A DNA stretch of 6,104 bases from an uncultured Taibaiella sp. (GCA_937871155.1 CALMXV010000381.1:1-6104), one strand, 5' to 3'. Shown: positions 1-6,104, counted from the first letter of the stretch. The notes: generated by a model not told the origin, from the sequence alone. Program-made: numbers and translations.

Positions 1-2
1 AA

Positions 3-2354
3 ACACATACTTTCAGGTATAATGAATTAGGCTTATTAACACAAAGAACAGGACCGGAAGGTACAACATACCTAAGCTATTATGGAGACGGCAATGGCTA
101 TGCTAACCAAATTGCCACAGTTTCAGGATTTAATGGAGTCAGTGAAAACTATTACTATGATAATTTAGGGAGGCTGACGCAAAAAGACAAAGTAATTGAA
201 GGGCATAGCTACTCTACTTCATATACATACGATAACAACGATAACCTGACAAAAAAAGAATACGGCGATGGGTTTTATATTAATTACAACTACACCAACG
301 GATTTTTGAATTCGGTAGTACAACCATTGCAACACTTACTCCCTATCCATATCACGCCATCATTTTTATTTACTTCAAATTCTATAAATGGACAAGGACA
401 AGCTACAAGTTATTCTCTAATCAATGGATTAACGACTACAAATACATACGATAATATTTTCCTTACCCGTACTACCACGCCTGGAATACAAGATTTGGAA
501 ATGACGTATGATTTTACAACAAGTAATCTTAACCAAAGAAACGACCATATAAAAAGCCTAAAAGAAGATTTTAGTTACGACAATTTACAACGTCTCACTC
601 AAAGTGTAGTGAATGATTACGGCAATCAAGCATTGAAACCTGCATTGGGGGTGACGTATGATGTCTCGCCTAATGGAACGAGTAGAGGGAACATTCTCAC
701 TAAATCTGACGCCGGTAGTTTTGGTGTTAGCTTTACAGCTAAAACACTTAGTGCGAAGAACGAAAACAGTTTGATTAGTCAAAATGTACAAGATATCACC
801 TACACCCCTTATCGCAAAACAGAAACAGTAAAAGAAATAAGTCTGAATAGCAATGAATATATACAGTCATTTATGTATGACGCGGGCTATAACAGAGTAA
901 AGACTGAAGTAACGGAAAATGGAGTGCCGGTACTTACCCGCCACTATCTTGATGACTATGAAGTAAACATAGACCCAAATACACAAAGCAAAACCTACAT
1001 TCACTATATAGCAGGTGGCGATGGGCTATGTGCTATTGCTGAAGTGCAAAACCAGTTTTATCCAATCAACAACAATGTAACCTATCATGCTGTTTATAAA
1101 GATCACCTTGGCTCTATCGTTACTGCTACAAGCCAATACGGGACTATAGAAGCTGAACAAAACTTTGATGCATGGGGTATAGAACGCAATGCACAAGACT
1201 GGACTTATAACAATGTGGGAGGCGTAGGTCTCGCTAACTCTTGGCTATACCGTGGCTATACAGGGCAAGAGCACATGCCGCACTTTAGCATTATCAACAT
1301 GAATGGGAGAATGTATGATCCTGTATTGGGAAGGATGATGAGTCCTGACCCGTATATAATGCTAGAGGGTACCCAAGGATATAATCGATATAGTTACTGT
1401 TTGAATAATCCTCTTAAATATACTGACCCGAGTGGTAATTTTCTGAAAATGGCAATGTTTGGTATTGGAATGTTAGCAGATTACCTAAGCAATTTAAGTA
1501 CTGGTCAGCACGACCCATTAGGAAATGCATATAGAAATGTTTCTTCTGGAATTGACGGTATGTCAAATTGCATGCAATTTAAAATATACTCAGACGAAAA
1601 TACATTAGTAACCGCTGGATTAGATCCATTTAGTATTGGTTTATCTGCAAATTATTATCAGAAAGCTGGTGATTGGAATCTTAATGCTAACGTTGGTGTT
1701 GGATATTTTAGTGGCCCTAATGCTGGTGCAGGTGTCGGCTATAGCATTGGAGATTTTTCAATAGGCATTGGAGGAAGTACTAACTTCAGTAGTTATAGTT
1801 TTAGTGGTGGCGGTTCATACAATGATGGACGGTTTTCTGCGGGCTATTATCAAACATATTATGGTGGAAGCAATGGTGATGCGGCTCTAAATCAATGGAG
1901 CGGAGGTTTTAGCGTTGGGCTAAATGGAATGAAGTTTAGAGAAGAAAATGATTTTTTAGCATTCGGACATAGTTCAGACAAAGGGCGTACTCAAGCATGG
2001 GAGTTTAGCTATGGTAATTTAGCAATCGGTTCATTTATACAAACTAATGATCCTAAGGGTGGTCCAACTGAAAATACAGCTAGTCCTCATTGGGGACTAA
2101 ATCGAACTAAATATGATTCGTGGGTAAATGGGCAAGTCTTAATGGCTCCGGTTTATTTGGGATATAATAGTGGAAATAGTTCATCGCGTATTGGATATAG
2201 CACTTGGCAAGTTCAAGACCTACAACAAAATGGTATGCATCAATCTTTTTTTACACCAGGTAATCAGAATTATTATTTGAATTATAACAATTTATATACA
2301 GGTGGGTATTTCCTCACAGGTTATAATAATCCATATTCGCTTTATGGCTTTTAA
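3..2354 (+). CDS. RHS/YD-repeat protein, C-terminal part, with RHS core domain and polymorphic toxin-like C-terminus (5' partial)
   Basis: The frame is open from the first bases and has no real start in the window, so this is the last 783 residues of a longer protein. Residues 1 to about 340 hold YD repeats (YNELGLLTQR near 6, YYYDNLGRLTQKD near 50, YTYDNNDNL after that). The RHS core follows: DHLGS near 367, FDAWG, GYTGQEH, NMNGRMYDP near 432, and NRYSYCLNNPLKYTDPSG ending at 478. In the family, the repeats build a hollow shell around a C-terminal toxin, and the core domain marks the junction. Residues 479-783 are variable and rich in Gly, Ser, Asn and Tyr. They show alternating beta-strand-like patterns, and FREENDFLAFG resembles what I remember of polymorphic toxin type 23. 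That toxin assignment is tentative; the RHS assignment is firm. The protein is presumably exported or surface-linked. The downstream gene overlaps its stop. Confidence 0.93.
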   Translation, partial: THTFRYNELGLLTQRTGPEGTTYLSYYGDGNGYANQIATVSGFNGVSENYYYDNLGRLTQKDKVIEGHSYSTSYTYDNNDNLTKKEYGDGFYINYNYTNGFLNSVVQPLQHLLPIHITPSFLFTSNSINGQGQATSYSLINGLTTTNTYDNIFLTRTTTPGIQDLEMTYDFTTSNLNQRNDHIKSLKEDFSYDNLQRLTQSVVNDYGNQALKPALGVTYDVSPNGTSRGNILTKSDAGSFGVSFTAKTLSAKNENSLISQNVQDITYTPYRKTETVKEISLNSNEYIQSFMYDAGYNRVKTEVTENGVPVLTRHYLDDYEVNIDPNTQSKTYIHYIAGGDGLCAIAEVQNQFYPINNNVTYHAVYKDHLGSIVTATSQYGTIEAEQNFDAWGIERNAQDWTYNNVGGVGLANSWLYRGYTGQEHMPHFSIINMNGRMYDPVLGRMMSPDPYIMLEGTQGYNRYSYCLNNPLKYTDPSGNFLKMAMFGIGMLADYLSNLSTGQHDPLGNAYRNVSSGIDGMSNCMQFKIYSDENTLVTAGLDPFSIGLSANYYQKAGDWNLNANVGVGYFSGPNAGAGVGYSIGDFSIGIGGSTNFSSYSFSGGGSYNDGRFSAGYYQTYYGGSNGDAALNQWSGGFSVGLNGMKFREENDFLAFGHSSDKGRTQAWEFSYGNLAIGSFIQTNDPKGGPTENTASPHWGLNRTKYDSWVNGQVLMAPVYLGYNSGNSSSRIGYSTWQVQDLQQNGMHQSFFTPGNQNYYLNYNNLYTGGYFLTGYNNPYSLYGF

Positions 2355-3030
2355 ATTTCATTACTCAAAGATAAAAATATTTCCAATGTTTTTATTTGTT
2401 CTTTTTACCTGCAATTGCGTTTTAGGTAAGAAGGTTCCCAAATACATTAGAGAAAAATTTAAAAATTGTTATAATGGCCAAAAGACAGGTATAGATAATT
2501 TGATAAATATAAATGGATATTACATTTTGAGACAACTTCAACATGTATGCTCGGGAGTGGGAATAAACGAAGTTTGCCGTGATACCACAGAAATTAATTT
2601 ACTGTTTTATGATGATGGCACTTTTCTTTATAATTTTTATGATCTTTATAGTCCATACCCAGGAAATACAGTTTCATATTTAGAAGCTGTTTGTAAAAAT
2701 AAGAAAACTGCTGAATCCTTTTATAGTGGTTTTTTTTGGGGCATTTACCGTATTGAAAAAGACACAATAATAACTCAATATATTTTTAATGAAGCGTTGT
2801 TAGCACCTTGGAATGTTTGGGAAGATAAGTACTTAGTTATTGATAGAAATACTATTAGTAAAATACCTTCAGCAACAAAACCCTTATTCAACACAACGAA
2901 GAAAGAAAGGGAATTAATAATAGCAGATTTGGAGAAAAAAAAATTTCTTTTTGCTCAATTTAGAAAATTAAAAAGTATCCCGCCTCCTAATTCATGGCTA
3001 AAGAAAGAAAGTTGGACAAAATGTAAATAG
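2344..3030 (+). CDS. Small exported protein of unknown function; candidate immunity partner of the RHS C-terminus
   Basis: I do not recognise a named family. I chose ATG 2344 (228 aa) over an ATG 42 bases upstream because it puts a basic stretch (HYSKIK) directly before the hydrophobic segment FPMFLFVLF, a normal signal peptide. A lipid-modified Cys at 23 (LFTC) is possible, but the lipobox is poor. The mature part has NGYYI (57-61), FYDDGTF (88-94), several aromatic beta-strand-like segments, a charged stretch at about 187-206 and a Trp/Lys-rich end (NSWLKKESW). Small beta-rich lipoproteins with a DGTF motif are common in Bacteroidota. The start lies inside the last codons of the RHS gene (11-base overlap, different frame), which suggests one transcript and translational coupling. 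Immunity is inferred from position only. The gene is visibly more A+T-rich than the RHS core region. Confidence 0.75.
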   Translation: MAFKFHYSKIKIFPMFLFVLFTCNCVLGKKVPKYIREKFKNCYNGQKTGIDNLININGYYILRQLQHVCSGVGINEVCRDTTEINLLFYDDGTFLYNFYDLYSPYPGNTVSYLEAVCKNKKTAESFYSGFFWGIYRIEKDTIITQYIFNEALLAPWNVWEDKYLVIDRNTISKIPSATKPLFNTTKKERELIIADLEKKKFLFAQFRKLKSIPPPNSWLKKESWTKCK

Positions 3031-3079
3031 ATACATTGCATAAAAGCAACTGTATGTTTTAGTTAAAATTGCAAAAAAT

Positions 3080-3592
3080 ATGAAAAAAATCATTTTACCT
3101 ACATTGATACTTTTATGCTTGAATGCATGTAAAAAAAATGAAACTAATGATAAATATGATTGGGATATAGCAACAATAGACGGTTATATTTATAAAACAG
3201 AATACGATAAATCAGAAACAGAAATCGCACAACTATACCCAGAATTATGCAAATATTTTCGTAAAGATGAACCAAAATTCTGCTGGTATTTTAATGATGG
3301 TACATGGAAAAAGAGCTTTTCTGAAAAATATATCAAATGTTTTTTGCAGCAATATCAACCTCAAAAAGTTGATTGCAAAACATCGCCAACCAGTGAATTT
3401 TGGTACACAAGAACAAAACACATTCATAAAAAAACGGAGCAATTTTGGTTGTCTAATATCATCGCAAAGTGGTATCACAATGATGATACACTCGAGATTT
3501 TTAACAATAAATCTTTTGAAATGGTTATTTCTAATACTTCTGATAGCCTCATTATTTTGCAGCGTAGTAATAATGGTTTTGATTTTTATTGA
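3080..3592 (+). CDS. Small lipoprotein of unknown function
   Basis: A 170-residue product with a clear lipoprotein signal: MKK, a hydrophobic run, then lipobox LNAC with the lipid-accepting Cys at 17, followed by KKNETND. It should be anchored to a membrane facing the periplasm or cell surface. The mature part has IDGYIYKTEYD (33-43), FNDGTW (71-76), WYHNDDTLEIF (131-141) and SDSLIIL (154-160). This spacing resembles the short beta-barrel (lipocalin-like) lipoproteins frequent in Bacteroidota, but I cannot name a family. FNDGTW parallels FYDDGTF in the preceding gene, so the two may be distantly related. The gene starts 49 bases after the preceding stop and probably shares its transcript; I see no convincing promoter in that gap. 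The DNA is very A+T-rich. Confidence 0.75.
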   Translation: MKKIILPTLILLCLNACKKNETNDKYDWDIATIDGYIYKTEYDKSETEIAQLYPELCKYFRKDEPKFCWYFNDGTWKKSFSEKYIKCFLQQYQPQKVDCKTSPTSEFWYTRTKHIHKKTEQFWLSNIIAKWYHNDDTLEIFNNKSFEMVISNTSDSLIILQRSNNGFDFY

Positions 3593-3708
3593 ATTCAGTC
3601 TCAGAAAATTTAATTTGTCACATTCAATAAAAAATTTGTTATGCATACAAATATGGTTGACTTTTGAACTAAGCATAAAATTTCGATTATACCAAGACTT
3701 TTGTCTTA

Positions 3709-3738
3709 TTGATAATGAACCTCCACCCATTACATTTA
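3709..3738 (+). promoter_or_regulatory. Candidate Bacteroidota-type promoter for the T9SS cargo gene
   Basis: TTG at 3709-3711, a 19-base spacer, then TACATTTA at 3731-3738, one mismatch from the Bacteroidota -7 consensus TAnnTTTG. The spacing equals that of the much clearer tRNA-Arg promoter in this window. Transcription would start near 3745, giving a leader of about 44 bases. The DNA is A+T-rich, so chance matches are possible. Confidence 0.35.
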
Positions 3739-3788
3739 CTTTATAATTAAATTTTAGAATATTAATCAAAAAATACAACAAATAATTT

Positions 3789-4226
3789 ATGAAAAAAATA
3801 TTTTTAGCACTCATTATTCTTCTCAGCATTTCAGATAAAACAAGTGCGCAAATCCAAAACCCCAATGAGCCAGTATGTCGCATTTGGTACGATTACGATG
3901 CAAACGGGCAACGGGTAAAACGATATTACGAGTGTAAAGACCCGATGGGAGAAGTTGCACTGCATCCCATTCGCTTAGAGCTATTTCCGAATCCTACTGG
4001 CGGTACTATAATCGTTGTTGGCAGTGAAACTGCCGATGTTTTTGTTGCAAGAATTTTCAAAATAGACGGTATAGAAATAGCAGCTGAAACATGTTACGAT
4101 TGCAATGAAATAAGGTTTGATATTTCGGATCAACCTACTGGCACCTATGTGGTAAATGTTTTATTACAAAAGCAAGGGTATGATGATCTACAAAAAGGGG
4201 TTACTGTAATAAAGTATGATGAATAG
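3789..4226 (+). CDS. Small secreted protein with RHS-like motif and T9SS type A C-terminal sorting domain
   Basis: A 145-residue product with three parts. Residues 1-21 are a Sec signal peptide ending in KTSAQ. Residues 22-58 are a short mature segment containing YDYDANGQRVKRYY (34-47), which looks like a single RHS/YD repeat, flanked by Cys30 and Cys49. Residues 60-145 match a T9SS type A sorting domain: LFPNPTGG (65-72), a central strand region, LPxG-like QPTGTYVVNV (115-124), and the terminal KGVTVIKYDE. In Bacteroidota this domain directs passage through the outer membrane by the type IX system and is then usually removed. Cys102 and Cys105 form a CYDC motif that is not typical of the domain. 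The gene lies downstream of the RHS locus, so a link with surface display or anchoring of RHS proteins is plausible but only inferred. The mature cargo is unusually short, so this could be a remnant of a longer protein. Confidence 0.85.
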   Translation: MKKIFLALIILLSISDKTSAQIQNPNEPVCRIWYDYDANGQRVKRYYECKDPMGEVALHPIRLELFPNPTGGTIIVVGSETADVFVARIFKIDGIEIAAETCYDCNEIRFDISDQPTGTYVVNVLLQKQGYDDLQKGVTVIKYDE

Positions 4227-4238
4227 ATAACTTTTCAA

Positions 4239-4285
4239 TCAAAAATAGTTTTTGAATATCTCTGTAAGATTTTTTGATAAAATCT
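4239..4285. repeat. Two small A+T-rich inverted repeats after the T9SS cargo gene
   Basis: The first is TCAAAAA-TAG-TTTTTGA at 4239-4255, starting 12 bases after the stop codon. The second is AGATTTT-TTGAT-AAAATCT at 4267-4285. Either could fold as a weak hairpin and help end transcription, but the stems are nearly all A-T and no T-run follows on the plus strand. Chance is a real alternative in such A+T-rich DNA. Confidence 0.2.
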
Positions 4286-4429
4286 AAAAAAAACTTCCCC
4301 CGTTAAAATTTGTTCATCTCAAAACCAACGTTTACCCCGCAACAAGCAGTAACAAAAATATTTTAAAAAAACACCCACACTTCTTAGTAGTTTGGCCAAA
4401 AAGGTAAACCTCTTTTGTTTTTGGTTAAT

Positions 4430-4870
4430 TTACTCGTACCATCTCATAGTTAGGGGTTTTAAACCCAAATTACCCAATGGAGACTTTTTCCAATCAATCT
4501 GGCAGTCACATAGTCCTACAAACCATTATCTACTTTTTGGGGTGAAGGCAATTTTGAGTTTTAGTGTATCTCCTATTTTCTCAAAGTAGGATCCTATTGC
4601 AAAGGCTCTGTATCTTAATGTGGATAAGGTTTTTTGTGATTTTTCTTACAATACAAACAATCTGAAAATAGACATCAGGTTATAGACTATCATTGAAAAA
4701 AGTAGGGCTACTTCGGTTGGATAGAACTCCTATTAATTGAAGCTGTCTGCACCAAAATCAGCTTTCAATTCTTTAATTCTATTTTCTGCATTGCCGTGTA
4801 TAAGGTAGTTGCGCCATACGGAAGCAGCAGCAAAATCTTTATTGGTAAATGATAGCTCGAATTTCATAGA
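4430..4870 (-). pseudogene. IS1380-family transposase, decayed C-terminal remnant
   Basis: Reading the minus strand from 4870 downward gives one continuous frame that resembles the C-terminal part of IS1380-family transposases: FELSFTNKDFAAASVWRNYL, then AENRIKELKADFGADSFN, EFYPTEVALLFSM, VYNLMSIFRLFVL, EKSQKTLSTLRYRAFAIG, SYFEKIGDTLKLKIAFTPK and WFVGL. Four internal stops break it, at 4733-4735, 4730-4732, 4646-4648 and 4526-4528; the frame finally closes at 4430-4432. The first two fall between SFN and EFYPTE; the third stands where Gln is expected (VL-stop-EKS). The Y-(2)-R-(3)-E-(6)-K signature of the catalytic glutamate region is kept except that Arg is His (Y 4805-4807, E 4784-4786, K 4763-4765). 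The N-terminal half, including the catalytic aspartates, is absent. A frameshift near 4870 is likely, because KRVYE reads in a neighbouring frame just upstream. It cannot be active. I could not place the inverted repeats of the element. Confidence 0.85.
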
Positions 4871-4981
4871 CTCTTTTTTTTTCAACTACTACACAGTTGG
4901 ATTTAATCACCAAAAATCAACTATTTATTTAAATGGCGGTTTCTTAATTTAATACTCGTTTGATATCACTTTACAAAGCAT

Positions 4982-5009
4982 AAAAAAAACAGCTACTTTT
5001 CAGTAGCTG
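4982..5009 (-). terminator. Intrinsic terminator of tRNA-Arg
   Basis: Read on the minus strand, a perfect 8-bp stem (CAGCTACT / AGTAGCTG, 5002-5009 and 4990-4997) closes a GAAA tetraloop and is followed at once by eight T residues (4982-4989). It begins 7 bases after the CCA end of the tRNA, which is the expected place for a rho-independent terminator. Confidence 0.9.
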
Positions 5010-5015
5010 CTTCTG

Positions 5016-5092
5016 TGGTGACCCCGTCAGGATTCAAACCTGAAACCTTTTGATCCGTAGTCAAATGCTCTATTCAGTTGAGCTACGGAGCC
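5016..5092 (-). tRNA. tRNA-Arg, anticodon ACG
   Basis: The 77-base minus-strand sequence folds as a full cloverleaf. The acceptor stem is GGCTCCG / CGGGGTC, with two G-U wobbles (2-71 and 4-69). The D-stem is GCTC/GAGC, the anticodon stem TTTGA/TCAAA with loop CTACGGA, and the T-stem TCAGG/CCTGA with loop TTTGAAT. The discriminator is A and the CCA end is encoded. Anticodon ACG reads CGU/CGC/CGA arginine codons after A34 is changed to inosine. Unusually, the D-loop reads AACTGAATA (A at position 19) and the T-loop has T at position 56, so the normal G19-C56 tertiary pair is replaced by A19-U56. It has its own promoter and terminator and is divergent from rlmH. Confidence 0.96.
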
Positions 5093-5111
5093 ATCCATTT
5101 GTTTGGGAGTG

Positions 5112-5141
5112 CAAAGATATGCAGGAAGACTAATTTTCCAA
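5112..5141 (-). promoter_or_regulatory. Bacteroidota-type promoter of tRNA-Arg
   Basis: On the minus strand, TTG (5139-5141) is followed after 19 bases by TATCTTTG (5112-5119), a perfect match to the Bacteroidota -7 consensus TAnnTTTG at normal spacing. Transcription should start near 5106, about 14 bases before the tRNA. Its match to the consensus also supports the phylum assignment. Confidence 0.75.
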
Positions 5142-5165
5142 ATCATTTTTAGAAATTTGCCGTAT

Positions 5166-5173
5166 TATTTTTG
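5166..5173 (+). promoter_or_regulatory. Possible -7 box for rlmH
   Basis: TATTTTTG matches the TAnnTTTG consensus on the plus strand and ends 10 bases before the rlmH start codon. I see no TTG at the right distance upstream, and the leader would be only a few bases long, so this is a weak candidate. The rlmH-rhomboid pair nevertheless needs a promoter in the 91-base divergent gap, because the tRNA upstream runs the other way. Confidence 0.3.
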
Positions 5174-5183
5174 GGCAAGCATT

Positions 5184-5654
5184 ATGAACATCGAAATCTG
5201 GAGCATCGGGAAAGCAAACGACACATTTATTGAGGAAGGTATTCAACAATACCTTCAAAAAACAAAACCTTATTGTGCCATTAGCTTAGACATTATTCCT
5301 CCGCTAAAAAAAACACCTGCCAATATTGATGCCCTTAAAAAAGAAGAAGAAGCGCTGATTCTAAAAAAACTCAAACCTCAACACTATCTCATCTTACTAG
5401 ATGAAACCGGTAAATTGCACACTTCACCTCAATGGGCACAGCAGTTTCAACAACTCATGAATCAAGGAACAAAAACGATAGTATTACTTATTGGTGGGGC
5501 ATTTGGTGTATCAGAAAACATAAAGGCACAAGCAAAACAAACATGGTCGTTATCCAAGCTAGTCTTCCCACATCAGTTGGTGCGCCTAATGGTTAGCGAG
5601 CAAGTATATCGGGCATTTAGCATCTTAAACAATTCCCCTTACCATCATTCATAA
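5184..5654 (+). CDS. rlmH: 23S rRNA (pseudouridine-1915-N3)-methyltransferase RlmH
   Basis: RlmH is a small SPOUT-class enzyme that uses S-adenosylmethionine to methylate N3 of pseudouridine 1915 in helix 69 of 23S rRNA, acting on assembled 70S ribosomes in the cytoplasm. The 156-residue product has the family's usual length. Visible features are the N-terminal MNIEIWSIGK, LLDETG (71-76), the SAM-binding loop IGGAFG (103-108), and the knot C-terminus SLSKLVFPHQLVRLMVSEQ (122-140) followed by YRAFSILNNSPYHH. ATG 5184 was chosen because the homologous region begins there; the frame runs open 27 codons further upstream, but that extension overlaps the tRNA promoter and has no family resemblance. 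The rhomboid gene follows after 31 bases, so the two are probably co-transcribed. The gene looks intact. Confidence 0.97.
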   Translation: MNIEIWSIGKANDTFIEEGIQQYLQKTKPYCAISLDIIPPLKKTPANIDALKKEEEALILKKLKPQHYLILLDETGKLHTSPQWAQQFQQLMNQGTKTIVLLIGGAFGVSENIKAQAKQTWSLSKLVFPHQLVRLMVSEQVYRAFSILNNSPYHHS

Positions 5655-5685
5655 TAGTCTATATTCGCCATTCAACAGCGCAAAA

Positions 5686-6104
5686 ATGAGCTTTACTTTA
5701 ATCATCATCATCATTACCGTTATTATATCTGCCTCTGCTTTTAATAATCAAAAAATCATGCAAGATTTAATACTGTATCCACGATTGATGGACAGCCCTA
5801 AAACTTATTACCGCCTTATCACTTCTGGGTTTATTCATGCGGATTGGATGCATCTAATCTTCAACATGTTTACCTTATTTTTCTTTGGAAGAAATGTGGA
5901 AATTATTTTCCAAATGAGGGGGATGCATCAATATAGCTTTCTCATTCTATACTTTTTAGGTATTGTGGTGGCTTCATTGCCTTCATTCTACAAGCATCGA
6001 AACAATAGCTATTACCGTTCTTTAGGTGCCTCTGGTGGTGTAGCAGCTATCTTATTTGCCTTTGTCTATTTCGCCCCTTGGGAAACAATTTATATTTGGT
6101 TCAT
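5686..6104 (+). CDS. Rhomboid-family intramembrane serine protease (3' partial)
   Basis: The first 139 residues are present; the rest lies beyond the window. Rhomboids are polytopic membrane proteases that cut substrates within or next to membrane segments, using a Ser-His dyad. Seen here: a first hydrophobic segment (residues 4-18), the SGFIHADWMHLIFNMFTLFF segment with His51, His56 and Asn60 of the HxxxxHxxxN pattern, a helix around 84-98, and GASGG at 114-118 with the catalytic Ser116. The partner His should be in a later helix, outside the window. ATG 5686 fits the start of the first membrane segment and follows rlmH by 31 bases, suggesting an operon. The substrate cannot be told from the sequence. 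Confidence 0.93.
   Translation, partial: MSFTLIIIIITVIISASAFNNQKIMQDLILYPRLMDSPKTYYRLITSGFIHADWMHLIFNMFTLFFFGRNVEIIFQMRGMHQYSFLILYFLGIVVASLPSFYKHRNNSYYRSLGASGGVAAILFAFVYFAPWETIYIWF

Larger units (their letters stand above)
4227..4981. other. Gene-free stretch between the T9SS cargo gene and the tRNA terminator
   Basis: No intact gene is visible here. Most of it is the IS1380-family remnant at about 4430-4870. Positions 4227-4429 are A+T-rich and hold two weak inverted repeats. Positions 4871-4981 show nothing I can name. Beyond the recognisable transposase end lies a short perfect inverted repeat, GGGTTT-T-AAACCC (4455-4467), which may belong to the element's end. A 65-codon plus-strand frame from a TTG at 4392 lies opposite the remnant and is not a gene. 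Confidence 0.7.

Noticed and set aside
585..791. A 68-codon minus-strand frame within the RHS gene
   Set aside because: It is fully contained opposite well-conserved YD-repeat coding sequence and shows no motif.
3053..3060. TATGTTTT as a -7 box for the lipoprotein gene
   Set aside because: It mismatches the consensus G, and the nearest TTG is only 14 bases upstream, so it is no better than chance in this A+T-rich gap.
3267..3746. A 159-codon plus-strand frame with hydrophobic stretches overlapping the lipoprotein gene
   Set aside because: It overlaps a lipoprotein gene with a clear lipobox in another frame for most of its length. Its hydrophobic residues come from A+T-rich codons, and it has no proper signal or recognisable motif.
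3245..3883. A 212-codon minus-strand frame
   Set aside because: It lies opposite the lipoprotein gene and the start of the T9SS cargo gene, has a low-complexity Ile/Phe/Leu-rich composition and no family resemblance.
4392..4589. A 65-codon plus-strand frame starting at TTG
   Set aside because: It lies opposite the IS1380-family remnant, whose similarity is in the minus-strand frame.
5103..5183. An upstream extension of rlmH by 27 codons
   Set aside because: The extension does not match the family and covers the tRNA promoter. ATG 5184 gives the usual RlmH length and N-terminus.

Overview
The window looks like a piece of a Bacteroidota chromosome, probably from a Chitinophagia or Sphingobacteriia-like lineage. 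Four things point there: a type IX secretion (T9SS) sorting domain, promoters that fit the Bacteroidota pattern TTG-N19-TAnnTTTG, few Shine-Dalgarno sequences, and A+T-rich DNA. It splits into an accessory half (1 to about 4900) and a housekeeping half (about 4980 to 6104).

Accessory half. Positions 3-2354 hold the C-terminal 783 residues of a very long RHS/YD-repeat protein that starts outside the window. YD repeats lead into a well-conserved RHS core domain ending in DPSG. A swapped-in, glycine-rich, beta-strand-like C-terminal domain of 305 residues follows, which I tentatively assign to the polymorphic toxin type 23 group. The next gene (2344-3030) overlaps the RHS stop by 11 bases and encodes a small exported protein. 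A lipoprotein gene (3080-3592) follows. Both are candidate immunity or accessory genes of the RHS locus; neither has a recognised function. A short secreted protein with a T9SS type A sorting domain (3789-4226) has its own candidate promoter and carries an isolated RHS-like motif (YDYDANGQRVKR) before the sorting domain.

The gap 4227-4980 is not empty. On the minus strand it holds the decayed 3' part of an IS1380-family transposase (about 4430-4870), readable in one frame through four internal stop codons.

Housekeeping half. A minus-strand tRNA-Arg(ACG) (5016-5092) has a clear promoter upstream and an intrinsic terminator (4982-5009) downstream. On the plus strand, rlmH (5184-5654, 23S rRNA methyltransferase) is followed after 31 bases by a rhomboid-family intramembrane protease (5686 onward), cut by the window end.

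The best leads are the RHS C-terminal domain with its overlapping downstream gene, the small T9SS cargo carrying an RHS motif, and the tRNA-Arg, whose usual G19-C56 elbow pair reads as A19-U56. I see no CRISPR array or clearly new system.
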